A DNA stretch of 64,000 nucleotides from a virus. A model generated the notes under the pieces. It did not search any database. It was not told the DNA's origin and worked only from the letters and a program-made list of their open reading frames with translations. The stretch spans positions 1-64,000 of the IMG/VR virus record IMGVR_UViG_3300025141_000029; one strand, 5' to 3'. Positions within the stretch are counted from its first letter, which is position 1; every line of letters begins with the position of its first letter. This document shows, one piece after another, positions 53,680-62,365 of the stretch. A program made the position numbers and the translations under genes.

Positions 53680-56646
53680 TTAATCTTCGAAAGATGCTCC
53701 ACTGCGTGTAATTAAGAAATCAATCGCAATAAATTCAATTGCCTTGGCAGGTTTCAAGAATATTTTTGCGTACATAATGTTTCTATCACGCATTTCCGGA
53801 GTGGTCGTTGACTCATCCAAAATGAGTTTGTAATCTTCAAGACCAAATTTTGATTGAACATCTTTAAGAACCGGATTTGCTGCGCCGACGAAACGGGCCC
53901 AAGTTGAGGGAACGTTTTGATCAAATAAAACCAGGTTTGCAATTTGAGAAATTCTCTTTTTGAGATAAATCATCAAGCGACGAACATTAATTCTATCTAG
54001 CGCCGATTGCTCAAGCTGTAGTGTCTTCTGTCCAAAGACCACAATTCCTTCTGCCGGAAAAGAAGCAATCGGATTGATTCTAACATCATAAAGATCATCT
54101 CTTTCACGCGAAGTAAGTTTTCTGCGAACATTTGTTATCGGAATACCGGCAGCACCCTTGCTCAAGCCGCCTCGATTAAAGCCGGCTGGAGCAAACCAAA
54201 GTTCACTTCTTGCGGCAGAACTACCCATTGTTCCCAAAGCAGCTACAGAAGATGGAATCCACAACATTTGGCCTGTGCCCCCATCAACTGTCTGTACCCA
54301 CGGGAAGAAGGCGCAGCCATAACTTGAATTTGTAGATCTGGCTCTCATACTAGCAACGGCTTGAGCAACATCCGGAACTGCTGGATATGAAGTTGAATCT
54401 GGATCACCTTCCTGTACTGGTACGTAATCATTTTCTACATCGATGATCGCCAGAGCATCGCCCCGGTCTTCACAAACTTCGATCAAACGGTCAGTAAACG
54501 CCGGCACGTAAACACCAGGTATCGTCGCAAGATTACATTCTACAACTTCTGGATCCGCAATAATATTGATTGCTCTATTCACCGAGGCGCGTGCATAATT
54601 TGTAACATCGGTGGTGCCGCGGCCTCCGGTGGAGGTGACCCCATCTAATACGGTATTGCGGAATGGATCACGATCTGTAATATCAAGACCATCAAAACCT
54701 CCATGTAATACTGTGGTAAATTTACTAATCTTGTTTGTATTGATCAGTGCGGACGAGCCGGACTTGGCAGTCCAAGACGTACTGCTGGCGCGGGAGCCGG
54801 ATTCATAATACCAAGAATCACCATCGGCTTTTGTTGAGCTATTCTTGCCGCCAGAACCTGTTTTAATTAGATTATCTAATGTAAATACATATTGATACTT
54901 GACGGGCGTCGCGATGGTGGAGCCCGGGGTCCAACTATCAAGACCCATTGGCTTAGCTCGAACCAGATCTAAAGTGCCTTCATCAAATCTAGTTTTTGAG
55001 CCGGCTTGATTAACATTCACACCGAAATACGCATCTCGGGGGTCAATAAAGCCCATATCGCTCGAAGAACCAATAAGAGCCAAAGATGGGGAGGTAAAGC
55101 TGCCAGTCATGCCCTCGGTGTCGGTGCCGGGGGAGGTGGCGCAACGAATGTACGTTAACGGCATTTCATAGCCCTTGGCAATAAAGCCGGCGTCTTGGGT
55201 GTGAGGGTTCCGGCCGGTGGTAGCAATCTCAGCCGACACGCTCGTGAGCGAGCTGGAGACCATTGTCCAAGTCTTATATGTTAGCGGCCCTTTTACACCA
55301 AATGGCATGAGTTCCGCGTTCAAAGTACCAGCATCCACATCAGAATCCATTTCTACACGAATGTATTTGGAAACATTATTGTAGTTTCCATAATGTACGA
55401 GCCTCTGAGTTACTGAATCGTATTGAAATCTTTTATCGCCGATTTTACGTGCTATATAATTCGGAGATTGAGGATTTAAATTACAATTAGAGAAAGTCTC
55501 TAAAACTTTCGGACGTATATCAGTATCGCGCAATTGGCGAACTTCCAGCGTGAAAGAAGGGTAAGGATCTACTGATTTTTCTTGAGCACTTGGAGATCTT
55601 AAATCACGAATTGAAATTTTAATTTCTTTTTGTGTTTGCTCTCCATTTGCTGTCAGGCCATGAACTCTGAATAAGTTCTCCGTATGGACCGCTGGATTAA
55701 ATGTAACAGCGGGAGCACTAGTATCTTGTGAAATAAACCAACCAGTGGCGGCAGCTTGAGGGCCTTTATCTGTCGTCGTAAGTCCCAAGAAATCTGCGCC
55801 ATCGATTGAGCCCGAAAGAAGACCTAAAATTATACCATAATATCCGTCTGAACTTGACAATGCAGCAACAGCTTTTTCATAAGTTTCTCCTAGCCAATAA
55901 TCAATTCTTTTTTCCGATGATACGGTGCCCGTATTTATTCTTGTTGGATCCGTATTAAAGGCGGCCCGAATATAATTTGAACTGGTTCGAACAAAATCAA
56001 CGCTTTTTGTTTCCACAACTCCATTGGCGCCTGTTAAAGCAATCTTAAATTGTGGTGGATTTCCGGCCGTACCGACTGAGTTAATAAAAATTGCATTCCC
56101 TCGTTCGTTGCCGGCGGTACTGACAGCGCGAACAGAGCCAGATAAAACAGGAGTAGACCCAGTACAATAAAAAACCGCAGCAAGAGTACCAGTGACGGCC
56201 GTGTCGTACGAGGCCGATGGACAAATCCACAAACCATAAGCGCCGATGCCGTTGTCGTCACTGGATAAGCCGCCCGGTGACCAACCGGCTGCTCCAGCAG
56301 CTTTAGTGGCTCCGGCATTAACTGATTGTGCTCCCAATAAACGTACAAACGTTATTGGGCTGTTATTGGCCAGATATGCTTTTGCAGCATATGTAGCATA
56401 CATGGGACTGGTGAAATTTCCGTTTCTCCATACATCAAGCGACGTACCTCCAGGTACAGTATCTCCAAATATTTGGACAAATTCATCATAAGATCTAATA
56501 ACTGTTGGTACAAAAGCCGGTCCCATGGCGGTTCGGCCAATAATGACGGGTCCCTGAACCACATTTCCTAAATTTGGTACTTGAGATTGGTCGACTTCTG
56601 TTATGAAGACTCCAGGTGACACAAAACGATATTTATCTGCCGGCAT
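53680..56646 (-). CDS. Tail sheath protein (gp18-like)
   Basis: 988 residues, longer than T4 gp18 (659). The N-terminus KYRFVSPGVFITEVDQSQVP, PVIIGRTAMGPAFVPTVIRS, YDEFVQIFGD is the classical sheath opening, and the C-terminal domain has QKTLQLEQSALDRINVRRLM, IYLKKRISQIANLVLFDQNV. The roughly 330 extra residues in the middle are probably surface domains. Contracts to drive the tube into the host. Confidence 0.93.
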   Translation of the reverse strand: MPADKYRFVSPGVFITEVDQSQVPNLGNVVQGPVIIGRTAMGPAFVPTVIRSYDEFVQIFGDTVPGGTSLDVWRNGNFTSPMYATYAAKAYLANNSPITFVRLLGAQSVNAGATKAAGAAGWSPGGLSSDDNGIGAYGLWICPSASYDTAVTGTLAAVFYCTGSTPVLSGSVRAVSTAGNERGNAIFINSVGTAGNPPQFKIALTGANGVVETKSVDFVRTSSNYIRAAFNTDPTRINTGTVSSEKRIDYWLGETYEKAVAALSSSDGYYGIILGLLSGSIDGADFLGLTTTDKGPQAAATGWFISQDTSAPAVTFNPAVHTENLFRVHGLTANGEQTQKEIKISIRDLRSPSAQEKSVDPYPSFTLEVRQLRDTDIRPKVLETFSNCNLNPQSPNYIARKIGDKRFQYDSVTQRLVHYGNYNNVSKYIRVEMDSDVDAGTLNAELMPFGVKGPLTYKTWTMVSSSLTSVSAEIATTGRNPHTQDAGFIAKGYEMPLTYIRCATSPGTDTEGMTGSFTSPSLALIGSSSDMGFIDPRDAYFGVNVNQAGSKTRFDEGTLDLVRAKPMGLDSWTPGSTIATPVKYQYVFTLDNLIKTGSGGKNSSTKADGDSWYYESGSRASSTSWTAKSGSSALINTNKISKFTTVLHGGFDGLDITDRDPFRNTVLDGVTSTGGRGTTDVTNYARASVNRAINIIADPEVVECNLATIPGVYVPAFTDRLIEVCEDRGDALAIIDVENDYVPVQEGDPDSTSYPAVPDVAQAVASMRARSTNSSYGCAFFPWVQTVDGGTGQMLWIPSSVAALGTMGSSAARSELWFAPAGFNRGGLSKGAAGIPITNVRRKLTSRERDDLYDVRINPIASFPAEGIVVFGQKTLQLEQSALDRINVRRLMIYLKKRISQIANLVLFDQNVPSTWARFVGAANPVLKDVQSKFGLEDYKLILDESTTTPEMRDRNIMYAKIFLKPAKAIEFIAIDFLITRSGASFED

Positions 56647-56690
56647 TATTAATTTCTCCTTAAAAAAGCTTTGATGTGGAAATAGCTATA

Positions 56691-56699
56691 ATAAATAGT
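56691..56699 (-). promoter_or_regulatory. Candidate late promoter motif (ACTATTTAT)
   Basis: Exact motif on the minus strand, 44 bases before the sheath gene. Confidence 0.6.
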
Positions 56700-56724
56700 A
56701 AATAAATAACCAAAAAGAATTTTA

Positions 56725-57633
56725 TCAAGATTTATAGAAACTATCTTTGCCCGTAGGATTAGGAACTTCAAAAACAACTCGCTCGCGACCAATTTTAATT
56801 TCGACTGCGTTTTGCGTTTTGGTGATCTTGGGAAGATTTTCATTTGGGCCGGCGCCGTGGATATAACCAAGAACTCTTAAGCTCAAGGTCATTTTGAATT
56901 TACGCTCCTGTTCTTCTAAAGTTGATATGGTGTTATCTACCGCATAGTCAGAATCCAAAAAACCTTCATATGAGTGGCCATTGCGACTCAAAATAATATA
57001 ATTTGATGCGTTTGTCGCATCAATCATATATGCAGCAATATCATTCATTTGTTGTTGATATTCAGTGAAACACTCAACTTCATAGTTGATTTCCATGTAA
57101 GACGGCGCCGGTATTGTTATTGTTTCATATACAACCTTTTTGTTAATACGTTTAAAATTCTTGTCGCCGGCATCATTGCTTTTACGGAAAGCATCTGCTG
57201 TTGCGAACTTATTTGTATCATCTTGTGCTATACGTCGAGCGATGATAACATCTGACTCTCCTGCTTGCCGCAATCTATCAAGTGGCGAAAATAACTTTCC
57301 TCGCTTGGTGCGATCTTTTGATATTCCTCTGCGCTCAATTGTTACTGCGGGATAGACGACGGCGCCGAGATCGTCACTTTTCGCAATAAATGTTTCATCG
57401 TCAGTCCAATTCCTGTCTTTTCTATTAAATGCGCGCTCAATGCCAACCCAAGAAACTGGAACCAATCTAAAACCTTCATTTGAATAAGTTGAAATATTTA
57501 AATTTTGAAAAAAATTATAAACAGAAAAATCAATATTTTCCAAAGTCGAAGGCATAAATATCTGCTCTTCTACCCTATCAGGCTTTTCTACTTCCGTATA
57601 AGAATAATCAATATCTTTTCTTCTATCTACCAT
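56725..57633 (-). CDS. Tail completion/sheath stabiliser-like protein (gp15-like)
   Basis: 302 residues from MVDRRKDIDYSYTEVEKPDR. TITIPAPSYMEINYEVECFT then EYQQQMNDIAAYMIDATNAS recalls the tail-terminator proteins of T4-like phages, which sit between neck and sheath genes as here. Tentative by position and pattern. Confidence 0.65.
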   Translation of the reverse strand: MVDRRKDIDYSYTEVEKPDRVEEQIFMPSTLENIDFSVYNFFQNLNISTYSNEGFRLVPVSWVGIERAFNRKDRNWTDDETFIAKSDDLGAVVYPAVTIERRGISKDRTKRGKLFSPLDRLRQAGESDVIIARRIAQDDTNKFATADAFRKSNDAGDKNFKRINKKVVYETITIPAPSYMEINYEVECFTEYQQQMNDIAAYMIDATNASNYIILSRNGHSYEGFLDSDYAVDNTISTLEEQERKFKMTLSLRVLGYIHGAGPNENLPKITKTQNAVEIKIGRERVVFEVPNPTGKDSFYKS

Positions 57634-58114
57634 CAAAAAGTCCCTTTCTCGCTCTCACACATTTAGCGGTAATTTCAAATCTATGATCAGCTTGTCCAAA
57701 TAATTGTTTAGGTTCATTTAAAGTAACAATTTCATAATAAAATTTACCATATAAAACAAAATCACCTTCTCGAATAAATATATCTTGATCTTCTGTTAAT
57801 CTTCTTTTGTGAAAATGAATATTTATCGTCGTAATGACATCCAATCCGTATTTATCAGTTGTCGTTTGTAATCCTTCCCAATCAACCAAAGCAAATACCC
57901 TAACCGGTGGTAAAAATGTTTTTTCTATCGCTTCACCATATAAAGAATGATAATCCGTTGTTGTAACATCAATCGCATAATACAAAACTTGTTGACCAAT
58001 AATTCGCTCAACTAATTCATCGTTAACCTGCTTTACAAGATCACGCTCTTTTTTGTTTAAAAATAAAGGCGGGGGTGGATCTGCGGGTTGTGACCATTTA
58101 TTACTATCTGACAC
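57623..58114 (-). CDS. Neck protein (gp14-like, tentative)
   Basis: 163 residues. LVKQVNDELVERIIGQQVLY, YAIDVTTTDYHSLYGEAIEK, then GDFVLYGKFYYEIVTLNEPK and a final VRARKGLFDGR. Conserved in marine T4-like phages between gp13- and gp15-type genes. Overlaps the next gene by 11 bases. Confidence 0.65.
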   Translation of the reverse strand: MSDSNKWSQPADPPPPLFLNKKERDLVKQVNDELVERIIGQQVLYYAIDVTTTDYHSLYGEAIEKTFLPPVRVFALVDWEGLQTTTDKYGLDVITTINIHFHKRRLTEDQDIFIREGDFVLYGKFYYEIVTLNEPKQLFGQADHRFEITAKCVRARKGLFDGR

Positions 58115-58119
58115 TTACA

Positions 58120-59388
58120 TCACCCCACATATACGCCATATGGTATAGTCTTTAGCATATTATTGGTCGATTGGGCCATAGTAGCCTGGTCTTCCACAAT
58201 TTTACTATACGTTATTTCGGCCAATATAGTTTTAAGCTCTTCTCTCAGCTTATCTTGCTCTTCTTTAGCTTGAGCGGCCAATTCAGAAGCATTCAACGTG
58301 ACTGATTCTCCTGGTATCGGAATTGTCGTAAATTTACCTCTTATTTGCGCCAATATCTCCTTGGCCAAAGAAAAAGCAAAGCGTCGAATCCACTGTTTAC
58401 CAATTGAATTAATGTTTTGGTATGGAATATTTGCAAAAGGCAATGTATTCATATTATTGATTCCATTAACTCCAGTATCCACACTACCGGTAGCTTCCGT
58501 CCATGGATCACTCTTGATTGTAAAATCAACATACATCTTTTTAGGAGAATAATCGCCTGGACGCGGAAAGACTCTTATTTTATTACTCTTAATCTCATAA
58601 GAATAATGAGAATTTCTTGTATAAATTGCGTCTTCGTACGCCATAGATTGAAGTTTGTTTTGCCACGGTGGAATAACTTCAAAAGTAGAATCATCGGCGT
58701 ACATGCCGTATGTCGACATATTACCAATTGCGTTAATTCCGCCATAATAGCCGAAAAATCTCCACATCGCGTGTGGTGTTTTATAAAAAACTCGACGAAC
58801 TGTTACCCTATTTGTTCCTACTTTTCCATAGAATGAAGAGCTGGCATCGTTGGCTGAAGACGAAGCTATAATTTCTTGTAAATCATAATCTTGCTGACCA
58901 CTTACAATTGCAAATGAGCCAGAATAAATTGGCTCTGTGCCGCCAATACCAACTTCTGTTGCTGTTTTGTCGGCAATTTGTCTTGCGTAGCCAAAATCAA
59001 ATTTAGGATATTTTAAACTGGCGCTTAACGCAGCAACAGAAGTTTCTTTTATTTCGCCATCATGATCAAATGTGCCAGTAATAGCACCAAGAACCGATCC
59101 AATCGCATTTTTAGCCTGGTGTATATTGACTAGATATGAATACTCTAAAACAGCCTCTTCATAGGCCGCAAAAACGTTTTTTTGCGTTAATTCAACGTTT
59201 AGGACATCGCCACCAAGCTTTCGATAAGTATAATTAACTTGTTCGGCGGCTCCAGAAACGAAATCTGTATTTTCTACATATATGCCATACGGATAATTAG
59301 CAGCACTGGCAGCTGAAGTTAAAGATCCCGTCTCCGGTAATGTTATAGCTGGTGTTGTTGACGTCGGCGTTAATGTAGGTACAGCCAT
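58120..59388 (-). CDS. Neck protein (gp13-like)
   Basis: 422 residues. NVFAAYEEAVLEYSYLVNIH, QQDYDLQEI, VRRVFYKTPHAMWRFFGYYG and a C-terminal LAKEILAQIRGKFTTIPIPG then LREELKTILAEIT match the pattern of head-completion neck proteins of T4-like phages. Behind a candidate late promoter. Confidence 0.75.
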   Translation of the reverse strand: MAVPTLTPTSTTPAITLPETGSLTSAASAANYPYGIYVENTDFVSGAAEQVNYTYRKLGGDVLNVELTQKNVFAAYEEAVLEYSYLVNIHQAKNAIGSVLGAITGTFDHDGEIKETSVAALSASLKYPKFDFGYARQIADKTATEVGIGGTEPIYSGSFAIVSGQQDYDLQEIIASSSANDASSSFYGKVGTNRVTVRRVFYKTPHAMWRFFGYYGGINAIGNMSTYGMYADDSTFEVIPPWQNKLQSMAYEDAIYTRNSHYSYEIKSNKIRVFPRPGDYSPKKMYVDFTIKSDPWTEATGSVDTGVNGINNMNTLPFANIPYQNINSIGKQWIRRFAFSLAKEILAQIRGKFTTIPIPGESVTLNASELAAQAKEEQDKLREELKTILAEITYSKIVEDQATMAQSTNNMLKTIPYGVYVG

Positions 59389-59414
59389 TCATTTGTTCTC
59401 CGTGGATTACTAAT

Positions 59415-59423
59415 ATAAATAGT
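59415..59423 (-). promoter_or_regulatory. Candidate late promoter motif (ACTATTTAT)
   Basis: Exact motif on the minus strand, 26 bases before the gp13-like gene. Confidence 0.6.
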
Positions 59424-59437
59424 ATCTGCTGGGAGTA

Positions 59438-59647
59438 TCAAACTTTTTTAGTTGTTTTCTCGGCCACAGATCTTGAAAGATCCTTTTTTACAGGGGCCTT
59501 TTTTACAGGGGCCTTTTTTACAGGGGTCTCGACAGTTTTTTTTGGAGGTGCCGGTGGCGCTGCGACAACTGGAGCTTCTTCAACAACTGGCGTTGCTGCA
59601 GCTGCTTGTCTCGCTAATAATCTAAGTCTTTTCTTCTTTCTACCCAT
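59438..59647 (-). CDS. Small basic Ala/Pro/Lys-rich protein (histone H1-like)
   Basis: 69 residues: MGRKKKRLRLLARQAAAATP, an Ala/Pro/Val middle, then the five-residue repeat PVKKA about three times (15-base DNA repeat near 59483-59530) and a basic end. Composition is that of a DNA-condensing tail, so it may accompany packaged DNA. Own late motif at 59671. Confidence 0.65.
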   Translation of the reverse strand: MGRKKKRLRLLARQAAAATPVVEEAPVVAAPPAPPKKTVETPVKKAPVKKAPVKKDLSRSVAEKTTKKV

Positions 59648-59670
59648 GATAATAGGCCTCCTATTTCCTT

Positions 59671-59679
59671 ATAAATAGT
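59671..59679 (-). promoter_or_regulatory. Candidate late promoter motif (ACTATTTAT)
   Basis: Exact motif on the minus strand, 23 bases before the basic-protein gene. Confidence 0.6.
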
Positions 59680-59742
59680 TGATTATAAAACAAAAATCTC
59701 AAAAATTGACTGCGAAAAAAAATTGACCAATTGAGTTTTCAT

Positions 59743-59775
59743 AAAAAAACCCCGCCAAGGAAAACCAAGGCGGGG
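59743..59775 (-). terminator. Rho-independent terminator
   Basis: CCCCGCCTTGG TTTT CCTTGGCGGGG followed by seven T on the minus strand, 32 bases after the Ser/Gly-rich protein gene. Confidence 0.93.
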
Positions 59776-59806
59776 TATACTATAATAATAAAAGTTGAAT
59801 CTAAAT

Positions 59807-60109
59807 CTAAGCTGACCCAGCGCAGCCTTGAGAGCCAGTTACAAAAGTCCAAGCATAACCACCAGATCCAGACATACAAATATAAAATCTTTGACAATTT
59901 CCATCTGTCTGTATTGTCATTGTGCCCAGTGTATTTATGTTACAAGAACCAGTCGAAGCTACGGGAAATTGAGATCCTGACAGGCTTGTTCCGCTTGAGC
60001 CCGAAATTGAAGAGGCACCATAAGTTGTCTCTCCTTCGGATCCGCTAACAGTAGTCTGACTACCACTAATTGTTGTTTCGCCTGCTGACGATGATACGTT
60101 AATCGGCAT
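59807..60109 (-). CDS. Ser/Gly/Thr-rich virion surface-like protein
   Basis: 100 residues: repetitive SGSQTTVSGSEGETTYGASS in the first half, then a small domain with three cysteines (SCNINTLG, NCQRFYICMSGSGG). Likely a decoration or fibre-tip protein from composition and position. Overlaps the upstream gene by 11 bases. Confidence 0.6.
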   Translation of the reverse strand: MPINVSSSAGETTISGSQTTVSGSEGETTYGASSISGSSGTSLSGSQFPVASTGSCNINTLGTMTIQTDGNCQRFYICMSGSGGYAWTFVTGSQGCAGSA

Positions 60110-60389
60110 CTTCTTCTCCTTCTTCTATTTCCTCTAAAACAAATTTATAAAGTTTTCCATTCTGATTATTCTTTATAGACAAATAATTACTTTCCTCTAC
60201 AATTGTCCAATCACCTCTATCATTCTTTAGTTGTAAATCTTGTGTGTATATATTCGCAAATCTGTTATCGCGTGATCCTAAATTTGCGGCGCCGTTACTG
60301 GTTGGCCTAATATTTGCTTGTATTAAGATATCTTGTACTACTGCTTCTATTAGTGCTCGTATTCTTAGAGTACCGATTTTTTTGGCCAT
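60099..60389 (-). CDS. Fibre-like structural protein
   Basis: 96 residues. SNGAANLGSRDNRFANIYTQ then DLQLKNDRGDWTIVEESNYL and LSIKNNQNGKLYKFVLEEIE follow the 'NLGS-x-x-x-RF-x-NIY' pattern widespread in phage fibre and structural proteins. Behind a one-mismatch late motif at 60420. Confidence 0.75.
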   Translation of the reverse strand: MAKKIGTLRIRALIEAVVQDILIQANIRPTSNGAANLGSRDNRFANIYTQDLQLKNDRGDWTIVEESNYLSIKNNQNGKLYKFVLEEIEEGEEDAD

Positions 60390-60419
60390 TAACTAATCCC
60401 TCCCTTGTTCCTCACACTA

Positions 60420-60428
60420 ATAAGTAGT
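60420..60428 (-). promoter_or_regulatory. Candidate late promoter motif, one mismatch (ACTACTTAT)
   Basis: Motif with one change at its fifth base on the coding strand, 31 bases before the fibre-like gene and after the capsid terminator. Confidence 0.45.
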
Positions 60429-60458
60429 CTTCGATGTGGGCATGCTCTCAATTTTTAT

Positions 60459-60491
60459 AAAAAAACCCCGATCTCTCGAAAGAAACCGGGG
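60459..60491 (-). terminator. Rho-independent terminator of the capsid gene
   Basis: An 11-base-pair stem with a TTCG loop (CCCCGGTTTCT / AGAGATCGGGG) followed by seven T on the minus strand, 25 bases after the capsid stop codon. Confidence 0.93.
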
Positions 60492-60515
60492 CATATCAAA
60501 CTACGCTAATTGTTA

Positions 60516-62348
60516 TTAGCCGGTGCCAGACTCACCAAGGAGTCCGCGGACAACAACAAGGCCATACATATCAGGTCGGACCATCTTCTTAGCGTAACGA
60601 GTCATCACGCCCTTACGGGGCACGAAGTCTTCGGTACCGAAGATTGTCGGAGTGACCTGGAGAGGTACGTACGGGGCATATACATAACCCGTTTCGAGGA
60701 AACTGCCACCCTTACGGCCGACAAGAACCAAGTTACGCGGGAAGTACGGATCAACCCAGAGGTCCCATTTCTTGGAAATGGATCCAACGTTGACAGCACC
60801 AACAGTACCACGATCAGCATCAGCTGTAACGTTAGCACGGAAACCAGCAGTAAACTCAAGGATGTTAGCAACTTCAGGTGAGGTCACCAAGAAGTTAGCT
60901 CCACCACGTAGAGTCTTTCTGTGGATCTGAGCGCTTACGTCATTAACGGTCTCGACAAGAGTCTCATACCATTCGCTGACCGTACCAGTGAAGTCAGGAG
61001 CAGCTGCGCTAGCACCAACTTCTAGACCAGTTGTACGATTAACGAAAAGTCCCGGGGAGCGCGACCAGTAGTATGTACCAGCTGTAGCACCCTGAATAAG
61101 ATCGTTAACGATTTCGCGGTCAATCTCAAGAGCGATCTGCTCAGAAAGAATCTGAGTAAGCTCAACCTCGGCATCAAGGTTATGATAAGCATTTAGGTCT
61201 TGACCTAATTCCGGAGACCACTTGGCCTTCAGTTTCTTGGTCATCGCCGTAACAGCAATACTGTCGACTTTGATATCAATCTCGGGAATGGTATTCTTAA
61301 CATTTCCATCAAACTCATTATCAGGAACATTGCCAGCACCCTCCAAGGGGAAGATATCGCCAACGACGGCGCCAACAGCAGAAGCTTGATCGTAATCATC
61401 AGCAACGGGATAAGTCAAAGCAATTGTACCAGAAACAGCATCAAAGGTAGCTGCAGGACCAGCCAGAGTAACAACCAATCTTTCAGTTCCGCTGACGGTA
61501 ACAAGTTTAGTCAAACGACGAACAAGCTGAATGGTCGTGGAGGCGGGCGGGTCTTCGGCGGCATCTAAGACGAAGCCATTAATTGCCGAAGCCGAAATAG
61601 CAATTAAGTTCTTGCGATTAAGCGGACCAGAATTATTACCATCAGAAGAATAATCATCACTACCGGGCACACTCATTGTAATCTGCAGATAAGTATTAGT
61701 ACTATCAGCAAGAGTATCCGGATCCCAACGAAGAGAAGCCAGCTGAGCGGCACCAGCCGTAGTACCATTAAGGTTGGCCAGGTCCGCCATCGTAGTACTA
61801 GCTGTTATCGGAGCCCAGGCAGACTGGCCGGCCGACGCCGTCAAACCGGGCGCGGCGACAGCGACCGATCCTGTCGGCGAAGTATAACCAGTTTGGAGGT
61901 TATAAAAACCACCGCCGTCTTCTGTAATGTCGGTCACGCCACCAGTTAACTCACTGCCAACCACGCCACCGCCGTAAAGTGACTCACCAGCATCTAGACC
62001 CGACCGTTGTTCGTTAAAAGTAAAGTCCATGAAGAAAATGAGGCCTGACGGGAGGCTCATCGGCTGAACCGAAACGAGATCGTTTGCGATCAAACCACCG
62101 AAAACTCTGCGGACGAGAGGAAACGCAACTGCTGCGAAACCTTGAACGTCGGCGCCGCCCATTGAAGAGGCCTCTTTAAGTAATTGAGCCGCCTGGTTTT
62201 CGAGCAAGCGAGCCATTCCATTTTTGGCACTGTCCGTATTAAGACCCTCTAAAAGACCGGTGCGCTCCCATTTTTCAATGATGGCAGCACCTTCTTTAGC
62301 AAGGGATCTGTCAACGATGCCTTCTGTTAATTTTTTTAAAACTGACAT
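60516..62348 (-). CDS. Major capsid protein (gp23-like)
   Basis: 610 residues. GLIANDLVSVQPMSLPSGLI, FFMDFTF, then DSIAVTAMTKKLKAKWSPEL, GQDLNAYHNLDAEVELTQIL, and WVDPYFPRNLVLVGRKGGSF are gp23 hallmarks. The first about 60 residues (LLENQAAQLLKEASSMG) resemble the cleaved pro-region of gp23. An insertion of roughly 150-200 residues in the middle (Gly/Ser/Thr-rich) probably forms an extra surface domain. Confidence 0.95.
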   Translation of the reverse strand: MSVLKKLTEGIVDRSLAKEGAAIIEKWERTGLLEGLNTDSAKNGMARLLENQAAQLLKEASSMGGADVQGFAAVAFPLVRRVFGGLIANDLVSVQPMSLPSGLIFFMDFTFNEQRSGLDAGESLYGGGVVGSELTGGVTDITEDGGGFYNLQTGYTSPTGSVAVAAPGLTASAGQSAWAPITASTTMADLANLNGTTAGAAQLASLRWDPDTLADSTNTYLQITMSVPGSDDYSSDGNNSGPLNRKNLIAISASAINGFVLDAAEDPPASTTIQLVRRLTKLVTVSGTERLVVTLAGPAATFDAVSGTIALTYPVADDYDQASAVGAVVGDIFPLEGAGNVPDNEFDGNVKNTIPEIDIKVDSIAVTAMTKKLKAKWSPELGQDLNAYHNLDAEVELTQILSEQIALEIDREIVNDLIQGATAGTYYWSRSPGLFVNRTTGLEVGASAAAPDFTGTVSEWYETLVETVNDVSAQIHRKTLRGGANFLVTSPEVANILEFTAGFRANVTADADRGTVGAVNVGSISKKWDLWVDPYFPRNLVLVGRKGGSFLETGYVYAPYVPLQVTPTIFGTEDFVPRKGVMTRYAKKMVRPDMYGLVVVRGLLGESGTG

Positions 62349-62365
62349 GTTAAAATCTCCTTATA